This document shows, one piece after another, positions 35,220-45,184 of a stretch of 64,000 nucleotides of DNA. The position numbers were made by a program, and so were the translations under genes. Under the pieces are notes generated by a model. That model was not told the origin of the DNA, did not search any database, and worked only from the letters and a program-made list of their open reading frames with translations. Source of the stretch: Sphingobacterium faecale (GTDB lineage: Bacteria > Bacteroidota > Bacteroidia > Sphingobacteriales > Sphingobacteriaceae); assembly GCF_016746095.1 (NCBI RefSeq), contig NZ_JAERTY010000003.1, forward strand, positions 434,001 through 498,000, written 5' to 3'. How positions within the stretch are numbered: position 1 is the first letter of the stretch; each line of letters starts with the position of its first letter.

Positions 35220-35227
35220 TAAATTTG
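35220..35227 (+). promoter_or_regulatory. -7 element upstream of the 404-aa gene
   Basis: TAAATTTG matches TAnnTTTG; the predicted leader is about 22 nt. No clear -33 element. Confidence 0.45.
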
Positions 35228-35253
35228 CAGAGACACCGGAAACCCATAGTTAC

Positions 35254-36468
35254 ATGAACTGTAAAATATTCAAAATATTAATAATACTCCTCATCTTTCT
35301 CCCCCATACCACTTTCGCTCAGCATAAGTATTTTCTGTATAAGTATAACGCATATTTCGGCCTGACCAATATCGGGGGAACTGAATTAATAGAAGGAAAT
35401 TTCACCAGTCACAGTGACCAAATAACGGATTATGCACTTTTCACTGCTGAAGATAAAAAACAGGTACTGATTAATCTAGAAACAGGTAAAAAAGACGTAT
35501 TTGATGAATTCGAAGGAAATAGTATTTTTTTAGACAATCAATATTTTGCAAATGTAGAGAATCAAGGACAGCATTTTCTATGGAGTCAAACGTCTGGAGA
35601 GAAACTTCCCATGCCTAAAGCATTGCAGAAACTACCTTTTCAAAATGTCTACATGATAAATAAGGATTTTTTATATGCGATAAGCTATGAAATTGTATAT
35701 CCTCCTATACCAAAAGAAAAGCCTGTTCAAAAGGGGAAAAACACGAATCAACCTCCTACAATTACCCCTCCTCGAAAAATTGAAGCACCAAAACAGGTTA
35801 CCTATACTTATATCTTTAAGAATGAACGTAACATGCCTTTAATTGCAAAAATAGAGGTCGATGATGACAAACTGTTTGGAGGAAAACAACCGACTTCTGT
35901 ATTTACTTTTTACGAACTTAAAAAGACTCCCAAATCGGATAAACAAGGAGACGAGATGCAGGTTTTTTCAGCTTCCAGAAGCAATTGGAATTCAGCACTA
36001 AAACCGTGGCACTTCTACTATGATGCTCCCTTTGATGTCGTCTGCATACCAATTGAGGACAGTATTCGGATTCTAGACGGTAATTTTAAGATCTTAAAAA
36101 CTATCGCTTCAGCAGACAAATATGATCGTGACATTGTCGAAAGCTACTTTAAAGCTCAATATCCAAATGATGAGGTCGAGTTGGGCTATGCTGGTTTTTC
36201 CGCTCCAATAAGCATGGGTGGACCAGCAAGAAAGCCTTTTTGGCAGATATCCAATACGGAAAACCTTTTTGAAGTCAGCTATCTACAAGAAGACGTGTAT
36301 ATCCCCTATCTACAGCTTCAAGCAGCAGAAGCTAGGATAGGTTACGATAATGGACTATATCTAAAAGATAAAGATAACAATGAGCTGATGATCCAGTTGA
36401 GCAAAAAACGTGATCAGTTGCCCGTACCACTAAAGTATAAAAAACAATTCAGCATTCAAGAGTTATAA
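35254..36468 (+). CDS. Exported hypothetical protein, 404 aa
   Basis: I do not recognise the family. The N-terminus is a signal peptide (IFKILIILLIFLP) cut near FAQ, residue 22. The mature protein begins with short repeating strands (NIGGTELIEGNF, HSDQITDYALF, DKKQVLINLETGKKDVFDEF) that look like a WG/beta-propeller-type repeat. A Pro/Lys-rich linker follows (about 150-185, PPIPKEKPVQKGK). It is likely periplasmic or surface-located. It ends 7 bp before the stop of the convergent sulfatase-like gene. Confidence 0.75.
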   Translation: MNCKIFKILIILLIFLPHTTFAQHKYFLYKYNAYFGLTNIGGTELIEGNFTSHSDQITDYALFTAEDKKQVLINLETGKKDVFDEFEGNSIFLDNQYFANVENQGQHFLWSQTSGEKLPMPKALQKLPFQNVYMINKDFLYAISYEIVYPPIPKEKPVQKGKNTNQPPTITPPRKIEAPKQVTYTYIFKNERNMPLIAKIEVDDDKLFGGKQPTSVFTFYELKKTPKSDKQGDEMQVFSASRSNWNSALKPWHFYYDAPFDVVCIPIEDSIRILDGNFKILKTIASADKYDRDIVESYFKAQYPNDEVELGYAGFSAPISMGGPARKPFWQISNTENLFEVSYLQEDVYIPYLQLQAAEARIGYDNGLYLKDKDNNELMIQLSKKRDQLPVPLKYKKQFSIQEL

Positions 36469-36493
36469 GCAGTCGCTATTCGGCGACTAGCTT
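36467..36493. terminator. Compact hairpin across the two convergent stop codons
   Basis: AAGC-AGTCGC and GCGACT-A-GCTT form a 10-bp stem with one bulge and a 6-nt loop, spanning the 3' ends of both convergent genes. T runs are absent on both sides, so it is only a weak candidate for a shared terminator. Confidence 0.35.
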
Positions 36494-38410
36494 ATTGTGT
36501 ATCATTCCATAATTATACTGTTGCATAAATGCATGGAGTTTTTGCGTTAAGCTATCTCTGACACTTTGCTTGCTCTCGAGAAGATTTTCTTGGAGCATCT
36601 TATCCTTTCTTAAATTATAAAGGGAAGTGGGCTTATTGTCATTATAGGTCATAAAATAATCACCATTAAAAAAATTAAAGGTGTCCCCTATCGTATTAAC
36701 AACGAAGTTATCGCTATTCTTGTCAAAAGCATCAAACCCAAATGCAAAGTAGGGTTTGGGATACTTTAGATAATTCAATACGGTAGGCATAATATCCATC
36801 TGCTGTACTAATTTATCAGAAACTCCCTTTAAATCTCCTCCAGGATAATAAAATATAATTGGAATGGCGAAAGTATTGGGCAAAGTTTGGTATTCAGGCA
36901 AGTGGCTTAGACTGGTATGATCCGCACAGAGAACAAATAAGGTATTGTTGTACCAATCGCTTTTGGAAGCTTTATTAAAAAACTGTCTTAAAGCATTATC
37001 GGTATAACCGATAGGTTCTTGTAGTGGTACTGGGCCTTTGGGAAAAACGCCTTTATAATGCTCGGGAACCTTAAATGGGTGGTGTGATGAAAGCGAGAAA
37101 AAACCAGCAAAAAAAGGTTGAGCTAAATCATCCATCTTACTTGCCATAAATTGCATAAAAGGCTCATCCCATATCCCCCAGATGCCATCAAAATCAGCAT
37201 CGTTGTTATACTCATTCTTTCCAAAGTAATGCTTGATACCTGCTAACTGTGTATACGCAGAGAACCCCATACTCCCATTCGGCGCACCGTGAAAAAAAGC
37301 GGTTTCATAACCTTCATCTCCTAATAGTTTTGCTATACTGGTCGTTTTATTGCCTGAATATATAGAAAGAACAAAAGGCTCGCCAACTGAAGGTACTCCT
37401 GTGATGACAGAAGGTAACGCATCAATCGACTTTCTACCGTTAGCATACGAACGGTTGAATGTAAAAGACTCCTCTATCAGAGAATCCAAGAATGGTGTAT
37501 AACCCTTATAACTCCCGCCATCTATGTGTTTATTCAAAGCACCAATATGTTCTTTGCCGAAGCTTTCTAAAATCAGAAAGACCACATTCAGCTTTTGAAA
37601 TGACGAAGAGTCTTTGGGCTGATGTATAACGGGATAAATCTCATTAACTTCTTGTGGAGAAAAATAATTTTTCTCCTGCAACTGGATTGCTTTTAGCGTT
37701 TTTAGAATACTAAATGGCGTATTGAGTACGATGCTCATTTCTTCGGGGTTCTTCACATAGTCTCCAGCGTTACTCAAGGTAATCGGTCTAGTACTATGTG
37801 CCCAACCGCCACGTACTCCTCCGACAAACAAAAATATCACTAAAAAGAAAGATAGCGTCTGAATGAGGTAGAAAGTCCATCCCGTCTTGACTGGACGAAG
37901 GAGTTTTACTCGATCATAACACCAGGCTAAAAGGCATACTAATGCCACAAAAGCAATAACTAGATACCAATAGCCTAGCAGAAAATCTATGGTCAATTTG
38001 CCCAGATTCTGCTCGTTGGAAAACTGCCCAAAAACAGTTCCCGTTGTACGTTTCAACGTGAAAGGGTAATAGGCGTAATCGATTAAACTTAAAGCAATCC
38101 CTATACTATTCGTAATTACGAACACCCACTTACACACCCTTTGATATATCAAGTTATACTTAAATGGGGCCGGTATTATCTGTAATAAAACAAAAAGAAT
38201 ATTGACGTATAGAATAGCGACTGTATCAAATTTGATTCCCCCCACAAACATGGTTAGCAGAGATTGGGTATCGACATGCAGAAAGAGACTATGGTTAACG
38301 CCATAAAATCCAAGCCGTAATAGTGCATAAAATATCAGTAATAGGACAAATGTAATTCCCAAAAACAACAATGAATTCCAATTACCGCTCAAATTCCATC
38401 TACTCTTCAT
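36476..38410 (-). CDS. LTA synthase-like sulfatase-fold membrane protein (paralogue 2)
   Basis: 644 residues. Five hydrophobic helices occupy about residues 12-200, followed by an extracytoplasmic alkaline-phosphatase-fold domain. Metal and nucleophile positions are visible: E282 in FLILESFG, and S328 in YANGRKSIDALPS at the place of the catalytic Thr of LtaS. LCADHTSLS supplies the later Asp/His ligands. The family transfers phosphoglycerol or phosphoethanolamine to glycans and lipids; Gram-negative members do not make Gram-positive LTA, so the acceptor here is unknown. It lies 12 bp downstream of a paralogue on the same strand. Confidence 0.88.
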   Translation of the reverse strand: MKSRWNLSGNWNSLLFLGITFVLLLIFYALLRLGFYGVNHSLFLHVDTQSLLTMFVGGIKFDTVAILYVNILFVLLQIIPAPFKYNLIYQRVCKWVFVITNSIGIALSLIDYAYYPFTLKRTTGTVFGQFSNEQNLGKLTIDFLLGYWYLVIAFVALVCLLAWCYDRVKLLRPVKTGWTFYLIQTLSFFLVIFLFVGGVRGGWAHSTRPITLSNAGDYVKNPEEMSIVLNTPFSILKTLKAIQLQEKNYFSPQEVNEIYPVIHQPKDSSSFQKLNVVFLILESFGKEHIGALNKHIDGGSYKGYTPFLDSLIEESFTFNRSYANGRKSIDALPSVITGVPSVGEPFVLSIYSGNKTTSIAKLLGDEGYETAFFHGAPNGSMGFSAYTQLAGIKHYFGKNEYNNDADFDGIWGIWDEPFMQFMASKMDDLAQPFFAGFFSLSSHHPFKVPEHYKGVFPKGPVPLQEPIGYTDNALRQFFNKASKSDWYNNTLFVLCADHTSLSHLPEYQTLPNTFAIPIIFYYPGGDLKGVSDKLVQQMDIMPTVLNYLKYPKPYFAFGFDAFDKNSDNFVVNTIGDTFNFFNGDYFMTYNDNKPTSLYNLRKDKMLQENLLESKQSVRDSLTQKLHAFMQQYNYGMIHNKLVAE

Positions 38411-38422
38411 AAGAAAACAAAA

Positions 38423-40303
38423 TTAATATGCTAAAAACTCACTATAAACACCTTGATAATAACCCTTAGCTATATTCAACAAGCTATCGGTTTTCTCCTT
38501 GGGATAAGAAGGGTTGCCTATGTAGTTAATAGACTTGCCGACATTGTCAAAAGATATGACCTGTTCCGGTGTAATGATTCCAAAAGCATCCTTTGAATTA
38601 TAAAATGCGACCTGTGATGTCGTAGTGTTAAAAAGATCCCTACTCCAAGAGTATCGCTCTGTCCCAGCTCCCAATTGCTTTAGTAATGTCGCAGCCAAGT
38701 CGGTTTGATTTCCAATTCGAGAGAACACCTTTCCTCTATATTCTTTCTTTATGACATCACCAAAGAATATCAACGGGATGTGAAACCTGTTGGGATGAGA
38801 CAGATCCCATTGTTCTGTAGGGAATCGATGTCCATGATCTGCAATTAGTACAAAAAGTGTATTCTCATACCAAGATTCCTTTTTGGCCTGTTCGATAAAA
38901 TCGAAGATAACGGAATCTGTGTAATAGGCTGTGCTTCTAAATTTGTTGGGATTGCTATCCTTACCAAACTTATATGTCCCTTTTAAATCGAAAGGTTCGT
39001 GATTGATCAGGGTAAACATCGTAGAGAAAAAAGGCTCGGGCTCCTTTCTTAAATCTTTAATCATTTGATTAAAAATAACATGATCATATACGCCCCAAGA
39101 CGCACGCTCTTCGTGCAGTCCAAAGTTAGCTTGATCGACTACCCGATCTATACCGTGTGTGAGCATATAGGACTTGAAGTTATAGAATTCACTCTGCCCA
39201 CCGTGATAAAAGGAATTACTGTATCCCAACTTATCAAGGTCTTGTCCAATCGCCGGTATATTTTCATGCTTTGGTATGTATTTGATAATACTTTCGGGTC
39301 CTTGTGCAGGGAAACCACTCAATATACCTATCATGCCTTTGTCTGATCGATCTGAAGCCGAATAGATATGATCAAAAAGAACTCCACGTTGAATCAATTT
39401 TTCAAGATTAGGGGTCACCCCTTGCTCTCCGCCCAAAGAAGCAACTAAATCGCCAACAAAACTCTCCATCATAATCAATACAATATTAGGACGGGTCGTT
39501 GTTAATACCAGTATAGCCGAGTCTGGGTTATGAACAAATACTGGCTCAATCGATTTCTTAATAGCCCCCTCATCAGCATAAAAAGGATAAGGATTGCGCA
39601 GCAAGGTACTTCTCGTAAAATAATCCCGCAATAATGACCATTGCGTGTTTACGGCAGCATGATTATAAAATGTATTTTCTGAAAAATAGGCTTTACTTGG
39701 ATTCAACGGTGCTCTACCGTATCCGCCACGGATAAAGGTAAATAAAACAAAAACACCAATTAAAAGCTTTACAACATTGGGCAAAACTCGTTTTATATTA
39801 AAAAAACAAACAGGTTTGAATAGATATCTATACAGGTAATATCCCAGAACGATACCTAATATAATACCTACAATGGGGACGAAAGTTGGTGTGGACTCTG
39901 CTGAGGCTATAGCACCGGATGGGGAGGCCCAAAAGGCATCTACAGCCCGCTTAGAAATCTTATCGCCCCATTCTCTGTAAATATTGATATTTATAAAGGA
40001 AACACCGAAATAAACTAAGAGCGCCACCAATGTATAGACATCGAGAACCTTACGCGTTAACTTGACCTGTGGAAAAAAACTAAGAATACAATACAATAAG
40101 AATGGAATAACGCAGATATAGGCTACTGCTGAAAAATCCAAGAATAACCCGTGATAAAATATCTTTAATAGATCTGTAAAAGGCTTCCCCTTTACTTTTT
40201 CAAAAAAAGAAATAATAAAAATAAGACGATCGATCATACATATAATCAACCAAAATAAAAAATAACGAGTTAAGGCTTTTAACTCATTAACCAAGTTCTG
40301 CAT
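38423..40303 (-). CDS. LTA synthase-like sulfatase-fold membrane protein (paralogue 1)
   Basis: 626 residues. Five hydrophobic helices lie within about residues 12-195. The catalytic domain then shows E280 in IMMESFVG, S320 in SASDRSDKGMIG (aligned with the LtaS nucleophile), FYHGGQSEFYNFKSYM and LIADHGHRFP with Asp/His metal ligands. The expected reaction is transfer of a phosphorylated head group at the outer face of the inner membrane. It is the first of two tandem genes (12-bp gap), which probably act on related substrates. Confidence 0.88.
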   Translation of the reverse strand: MQNLVNELKALTRYFLFWLIICMIDRLIFIISFFEKVKGKPFTDLLKIFYHGLFLDFSAVAYICVIPFLLYCILSFFPQVKLTRKVLDVYTLVALLVYFGVSFININIYREWGDKISKRAVDAFWASPSGAIASAESTPTFVPIVGIILGIVLGYYLYRYLFKPVCFFNIKRVLPNVVKLLIGVFVLFTFIRGGYGRAPLNPSKAYFSENTFYNHAAVNTQWSLLRDYFTRSTLLRNPYPFYADEGAIKKSIEPVFVHNPDSAILVLTTTRPNIVLIMMESFVGDLVASLGGEQGVTPNLEKLIQRGVLFDHIYSASDRSDKGMIGILSGFPAQGPESIIKYIPKHENIPAIGQDLDKLGYSNSFYHGGQSEFYNFKSYMLTHGIDRVVDQANFGLHEERASWGVYDHVIFNQMIKDLRKEPEPFFSTMFTLINHEPFDLKGTYKFGKDSNPNKFRSTAYYTDSVIFDFIEQAKKESWYENTLFVLIADHGHRFPTEQWDLSHPNRFHIPLIFFGDVIKKEYRGKVFSRIGNQTDLAATLLKQLGAGTERYSWSRDLFNTTTSQVAFYNSKDAFGIITPEQVISFDNVGKSINYIGNPSYPKEKTDSLLNIAKGYYQGVYSEFLAY

Positions 40304-40324
40304 CTGATTTCATTCTAAAACGAG

Positions 40325-40332
40325 CAAATTTA
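40325..40332 (-). promoter_or_regulatory. -7 element of the LTA synthase-like pair
   Basis: Minus strand TAAATTTG matches TAnnTTTG, with a predicted leader of about 17 nt. No clear -33 element. Confidence 0.45.
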
Positions 40333-40439
40333 CGCTTAATTATCAATCCCTTAATTACATATTAACATATTTTTAACAGTTTAAATAGCTACTGTTCTTT
40401 ATTTAGGCGAAGAAAGTGGGATTTCACACCTTAAATCCT

Positions 40440-40447
40440 TATTTTTG
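40440..40447 (+). promoter_or_regulatory. -7 element of valS
   Basis: TATTTTTG matches TAnnTTTG. The predicted start is about 40452, which excludes the in-frame TTG at 40445 as start codon and supports ATG 40475. Confidence 0.5.
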
Positions 40448-40474
40448 TACACTTTTTACGCCATATTTATAGCA

Positions 40475-43093
40475 ATGAGCATAGCAAAAACTTATAATCC
40501 AAAAGAAGCAGAAGACAAATGGTATTCCTATTGGATGGAGAATGGTTTTTTCCGTTCTACCCCTGATGAACGCGAACCCTATACAATAGTGATGCCTCCA
40601 CCTAACGTAACTGGAGTACTACATATGGGCCATATGTTGAACAATACTATTCAGGATGTATTGATTCGCCGTGCCCGGATGCAAGGGAAGAATGCATGTT
40701 GGGTACCAGGAACCGACCATGCATCGATTGCTACAGAGGCTAAAGTCGTGGCCATGCTGAAAGAGAAAGGTATCGATAAGAGATCTTTAAATAGAGAAGA
40801 TTTCTTTGCACATGCCTGGGAATGGAAAGAAAAATACGGAGGTATTATCCTCAAACAACTGGAAAAACTAGGCGCTTCTTGTGATTGGGAACGCACCAAA
40901 TTCACGATGGATCCAGAGTTGTCGGAATCGGTAATTGATACGTTCATCAAATTCTACAAAGAAGGCTATATCTACCGTGGTGTACGTATGGTCAACTGGG
41001 ATCCCCAGGGAAAAACGGCTCTCTCTGACGAAGAGGTAATACGTAAAGAAGTCAACCAGAAACTTTATTATATCCGCTATCAGATCAAGGATAGTAATGA
41101 GTATATTATCATAGCAACCACTCGCCCAGAGACTATTATGGCAGACACGGCTGTGTGTATCAACCCGAATGACGAACGTTATACGCACCTCAAAGGCAAG
41201 ACCGTATTGGTACCTTTGATCAATCGCGAAATCCCTATCATTCAAGATGAATACGTAGAAATGGAATTTGGTACAGGTTGTCTTAAAGTAACACCTGCAC
41301 ACGATCTTAACGACTATGAGCTTGGTCAAAAACATAATCTTCCTGTCATCGACATCCTGAATGATGATGGTACGCTCAACGAGAAAGCAGAGATACTCGT
41401 AGGTGAAGATCGCTTTATTGCCCGTAAAAAGATAGCGAAACAATTGGAAGAAGCCGGACAAATCGAAAAAATCGAAGATTATAAATCTCAGGTTGGTTTT
41501 TCGGAGCGGACTGACGCCGCCATCGAACCCAAGCTTTCGATGCAGTGGTGGTGTAAAATGGAGGAGCTCTCGAAACCTGCTCTGAAGTACGTAGAAAATG
41601 GTACGATAAAACTGATTCCGGAGAAGTTCTTTGCTTCCTATAAGCACTGGATGGAGAACGTAAAAGATTGGTGTATTTCTCGTCAATTGTGGTGGGGACA
41701 GCGTATCCCAGCATGGTATAATGATAAAAATGAATGGGTAGTTGCAAAAACGGAAGCAGATGCTATTCAAGAATTCGAAAAAACAGGTAAATCTTCTGCA
41801 GGCATTCATCAGGAAGAAGATGTCTTGGACACATGGTTCTCATCGGCACTGTGGCCAATGTCTGTCTTTGATGGTGTACGCAATCCGGACAACAAGGAAT
41901 TCAACTATTACTATCCAACCAATGATTTGGTAACCGCCCCGGAGATACTCTTCTTCTGGGTAGCACGTATGATTATCATGGGACATGACTATACGCAGAA
42001 GCCGCCCTTCCGCAATGTATATCTTACTGGTATCGTTCGAGACAAACTAGGCCGTAAGATGTCCAAATCCCTAGGTAATTCTCCAGATCCTATTGAGCTC
42101 ATGTCACAATACGGAACGGATGGTGTGCGTGTCGGTATGTTATTATCTTCACCTGCAGGAAATGACCTTATGTTTGATGTTTCTTACTGCGAACAGGGTA
42201 GAAACTTTGCCAACAAGATATGGAATGCTTTCCGCTTGGTCAAAGGTTGGGAAAGTGTAGATGTTCCGGCAACGGCTGCTCAACAAAATGCTGCAAATTG
42301 GTTTGAGAACCGTTTTCATCAAGCTGTTGCTGAAATTGAAGAGCATTTCAATAATTACCGCCTATCAGATGCCTTAATGGCAACTTATAAGTTAATATGG
42401 GATGATTTCTGTGCCTGGTACCTGGAATTGGTCAAACCTGCCTACCAAACACCGATCGAATCAGAAACATTGGATACTGTCAAAACCTTATTCCAAAAAG
42501 TACTGACACTGGCTCATCCGTTTATGCCATTCTTGACCGAAGAATTATGGCATGATGAATTATTTGGAGTCCGTGGTGTAAAAGACTGTGTAATTGTTGC
42601 TGAGTTTCCTAAGGTGACGACTTTTAACGAACAGCTCATTAAAGAGTTTGCATCTGTTCAACAGGTTATTTCTGAAGTACGCAGCATACGCAATGCTAAA
42701 GGAATGTCTCCAAAAACAGCGCTTCCATTGGCCATAAATGCTAATGACATGGATTTTTCTAATTATCAGGAGAGCATTATCAAACTCGCCAACATTTCTG
42801 AATTGAGTTTTGTAAAGGAAAAGGTGACAGGCGCATTAAGCTTTTTGGCTGGAAAAAGTGAGTGTTATGTCAAACTGGCTACTGATAATATGGACATGGA
42901 AGCTGAGAAAGAGCGCATCCGTAAGGAAATCGACTATCTAAAAGGTTTCTTGGTATCAGTAGACAAGAAATTATCTAACGAACGTTTTGTGCAGAATGCA
43001 AAACCTGAAGTAATTCAGAACGAACGGAATAAAAAAACAGATGCCTTAGCTAAAATCGAAATATTAGAAGAAAGCTTAGTATCACTGGGATAA
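40475..43093 (+). CDS. valS: Valyl-tRNA synthetase
   Basis: 872 residues from ATG 40475. Class I synthetase motifs are HMGH (50-53, in PNVTGVLHMGHML) and KMSKS (in GRKMSKSLGNSPDP). The editing domain shows TTRPETIMADTAV. The C-terminus is the valyl-specific coiled-coil arm (KERIRKEIDYLKGFLVSVDKK, split here at its middle, ending in LAKIEILEESL). It charges tRNA-Val. The gene is single and ends in a strong terminator. Confidence 0.97.
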   Translation: MSIAKTYNPKEAEDKWYSYWMENGFFRSTPDEREPYTIVMPPPNVTGVLHMGHMLNNTIQDVLIRRARMQGKNACWVPGTDHASIATEAKVVAMLKEKGIDKRSLNREDFFAHAWEWKEKYGGIILKQLEKLGASCDWERTKFTMDPELSESVIDTFIKFYKEGYIYRGVRMVNWDPQGKTALSDEEVIRKEVNQKLYYIRYQIKDSNEYIIIATTRPETIMADTAVCINPNDERYTHLKGKTVLVPLINREIPIIQDEYVEMEFGTGCLKVTPAHDLNDYELGQKHNLPVIDILNDDGTLNEKAEILVGEDRFIARKKIAKQLEEAGQIEKIEDYKSQVGFSERTDAAIEPKLSMQWWCKMEELSKPALKYVENGTIKLIPEKFFASYKHWMENVKDWCISRQLWWGQRIPAWYNDKNEWVVAKTEADAIQEFEKTGKSSAGIHQEEDVLDTWFSSALWPMSVFDGVRNPDNKEFNYYYPTNDLVTAPEILFFWVARMIIMGHDYTQKPPFRNVYLTGIVRDKLGRKMSKSLGNSPDPIELMSQYGTDGVRVGMLLSSPAGNDLMFDVSYCEQGRNFANKIWNAFRLVKGWESVDVPATAAQQNAANWFENRFHQAVAEIEEHFNNYRLSDALMATYKLIWDDFCAWYLELVKPAYQTPIESETLDTVKTLFQKVLTLAHPFMPFLTEELWHDELFGVRGVKDCVIVAEFPKVTTFNEQLIKEFASVQQVISEVRSIRNAKGMSPKTALPLAINANDMDFSNYQESIIKLANISELSFVKEKVTGALSFLAGKSECYVKLATDNMDMEAEKERIRKEIDYLKGFLVSVDKKLSNERFVQNAKPEVIQNERNKKTDALAKIEILEESLVSLG

Positions 43094-43113
43094 AAAACAT
43101 ATAGTATAGATAG

Positions 43114-43142
43114 AAAGCCTCACCTCTGTGAGGCTTTTTTTT
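43114..43142 (+). terminator. Rho-independent terminator of valS
   Basis: A perfect 10-bp stem (AAAGCCTCAC with GTGAGGCTTT), loop CTCT, then a run of T to 43142. It lies 20 bp beyond the stop. Confidence 0.95.
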
Positions 43143-43292
43143 ATCCCTTTTTTCAGGTATTGTGAGCATTCTTTTTTTTTCAGTAATTCGCATAAAATAT
43201 GTTATAACAACACATGAAATACTCCTGTCTAGCGAAGTCCCCCATGAGTCGGTCAACTGGCAGATGATCATTAAAGAAAAAATAATACACAT

Positions 43293-44174
43293 ATGAAAAA
43301 TTTATTTTTTGGTTTATGCCTGCTGATGTATACCAATATCGTATTCGCACAAGAGCAGCCAGCGGCTTATGTTCTGGAAGATGGATATGACTTCTGGATG
43401 AAAGAAAAGGGGGATACAGCGTATGTCTTTGCTGATATGGCCTATATAAGAGATTACCCCAGCACGAGAGGCAAACTCCTTGACTCTATTCCACAGGAAA
43501 CAAGGGTTATTATTAAATCAGATAGTTATAACAATTCTATAGCTAGGGGATTTGAGGCACCTTGGTGCAAGATTTCTTATGTTAAAGATGATAAAGAAAA
43601 AGAAGGATTTATCTGGTCAGGCCTTTTGTCCATAGGACGCATCCAGCAAAAAGACGGTACAATTTTCAATATAGGCTTTTTACGTTATGAAAAAGAAACA
43701 TCATACAGCGCTGCAACGTATCTGCTGGAAGTAAAATGCTTTGATAGCAATGGTCATCTAAAAGCAAAGGATTATTATCCTGCCGAATTGTCTGAACAAC
43801 GTTACTCCGAACATAAACTACTACCCCACATGGGACTAGAAGGTTTAGAAAATATTGTCCGGATTGGATTTTTGGGTGAAGCATGCGGTGTACCGAGTTT
43901 TTACTACTACTTCAGCTGGAATGGTAAAGAAATCATACCGATGTTTAGCCGGTATACCGTATCAGATGCCGGAATCTATTATCATGAAGAAAAAATCCTC
44001 TTCCCTTCTGAACATAACCTAGATCCCAATCTTATTATTAAGGATATTGAAGAGGGAGAAGTAATTGACGAAGATGCTCGAGAATATCATTACAAAAAGA
44101 CTTGGAAACGAGTTAAATACCTCTGGGATGGTAAGCTTGCTTCTGAACTTATAGAAATGAAGGCTGCTAATTGA
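43293..44174 (+). CDS. Exported protein with SH3-like domain, hypothetical
   Basis: 293 residues. The signal peptide ends at FAQ (residue 20). Residues about 42-110 (TAYVFADMAYIRDYPSTRGKLLDSI, split here before its second half, then TRVIIKSD, WCKISYV and GFIWSGLLS) have the strand order of a bacterial SH3 domain, as used for peptidoglycan or protein binding. The C-terminal part is not recognised. The stop codon overlaps the upstream extension of the next gene's frame, but that gene more probably starts at 44234, leaving a 59-bp gap. Confidence 0.75.
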   Translation: MKNLFFGLCLLMYTNIVFAQEQPAAYVLEDGYDFWMKEKGDTAYVFADMAYIRDYPSTRGKLLDSIPQETRVIIKSDSYNNSIARGFEAPWCKISYVKDDKEKEGFIWSGLLSIGRIQQKDGTIFNIGFLRYEKETSYSAATYLLEVKCFDSNGHLKAKDYYPAELSEQRYSEHKLLPHMGLEGLENIVRIGFLGEACGVPSFYYYFSWNGKEIIPMFSRYTVSDAGIYYHEEKILFPSEHNLDPNLIIKDIEEGEVIDEDAREYHYKKTWKRVKYLWDGKLASELIEMKAAN

Positions 44175-44233
44175 TAGCCCATAAAACAAAATTCTGCTAT
44201 CTATGTTCTATTACTGAAACAAGAAATAGGAAC

Positions 44234-44983
44234 ATGTCATATACGAAATTTAAAAAGCTACATCAACAAGAGGAATTACTGGTCTTAGGAAATGTTTGGG
44301 ATGCGCAATCGGCGTTACTCGCCGAAGAAAGCGGTTTTCAAGCATTAGGCACATCAAGTCACGCCATCGCCAATCTATTGGGCTATCCAGACGGCGAGAA
44401 GATATCGGTGGACGAAATCCTATTCATGATCGAGCGCATTGTTAAAGCTGTAGATATACCGGTTTCCGTTGATTTTGAAGCAGGATATGCCGATGATCCC
44501 CAGCAAGTAGCAACCAACGTGGGCCGTCTCGTAGACCTTGGTGTCGTGGGAATCAATATTGAAGACGGGAAAGTCATAAAAGAGGGACGGCAACTACAAT
44601 CAGCGGATCTGCTACAGCAAAAGATACAGGCAATAAAGGCATGTCACCGCAACATTTTTATCAATGCGCGAATTGATACCTATACCACAAAACATGCGAA
44701 CGCATTGGAGGAGTCTATCAAACGAGCAAGTATGTATCAAGACGCTGGTGCCGACGGTTTATTTGTTCCTCTAGCAGAAAAAAAATCAGATATCGAGTCT
44801 CTCTTACAATGCTGCTCATTGCCTATTAATCTATTCCTCACATCTAAATTGCCTTCTATTGCTGAACTATCACGGATGGGGATCAAGCGCTTGAGCCATG
44901 GGGCTAAAATCTACGAGCAAATCGTCCAAGAAAACAAGAATATGTTCGAAAAATTCATAGCTAATCCTGCGCTTTCTACGTAA
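44234..44983 (+). CDS. Isocitrate lyase/PEP mutase family protein
   Basis: 249 residues from ATG 44234; an in-frame TTG at 44171 overlaps the upstream stop and is less likely. The ICL/PEPM barrel is seen in LGNVWDAQSALLAEESGFQ (split at the WDAQSA core), GTSSHAIANLLGYPDGE, DFEAGYADDP, GINIEDG and FINARIDTY. The Mg2+-binding Asp/Glu residues are in place. The KxxCG loop of isocitrate lyase is missing, so this belongs to the short PEP mutase-like group that includes oxaloacetate decarboxylase-like and carboxyphosphoenolpyruvate enzymes. Substrate unknown. Confidence 0.85.
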   Translation: MSYTKFKKLHQQEELLVLGNVWDAQSALLAEESGFQALGTSSHAIANLLGYPDGEKISVDEILFMIERIVKAVDIPVSVDFEAGYADDPQQVATNVGRLVDLGVVGINIEDGKVIKEGRQLQSADLLQQKIQAIKACHRNIFINARIDTYTTKHANALEESIKRASMYQDAGADGLFVPLAEKKSDIESLLQCCSLPINLFLTSKLPSIAELSRMGIKRLSHGAKIYEQIVQENKNMFEKFIANPALST

Positions 44984-45184
44984 CACCGTTATAGCTATTA
45001 CCACAGTCTTGGAGGACTATAAACGTTGCTTTCTCGCCCAAAAGCTAGTCAATTAGACTTTTATCATAAAAAGGTCAAACTCATTTCATGCTCTTTTATA
45101 TTTGAAAAATATCCGCGTAATTTGCATTATAACTTTTGAATAAATACGTTTTAAAGTCAAAAGTAAAAACAAGGTTGTTTAAAC

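Noticed and set aside
40445..40474. TTG start for valS at 40445
   Set aside because: This TTG is part of the -7 promoter element TATTTTTG, so it lies upstream of the transcript start.
40868..41809. Long antisense frame (313 residues) inside valS
   Set aside because: A shadow of the valS codon pattern; no domain, promoter or start context.
44984..45184. Terminator or RNA gene in the 200-bp gap before the DUF5686 gene
   Set aside because: Only a weak AGTC/GACT pair without T run is visible; nothing supports an RNA gene.
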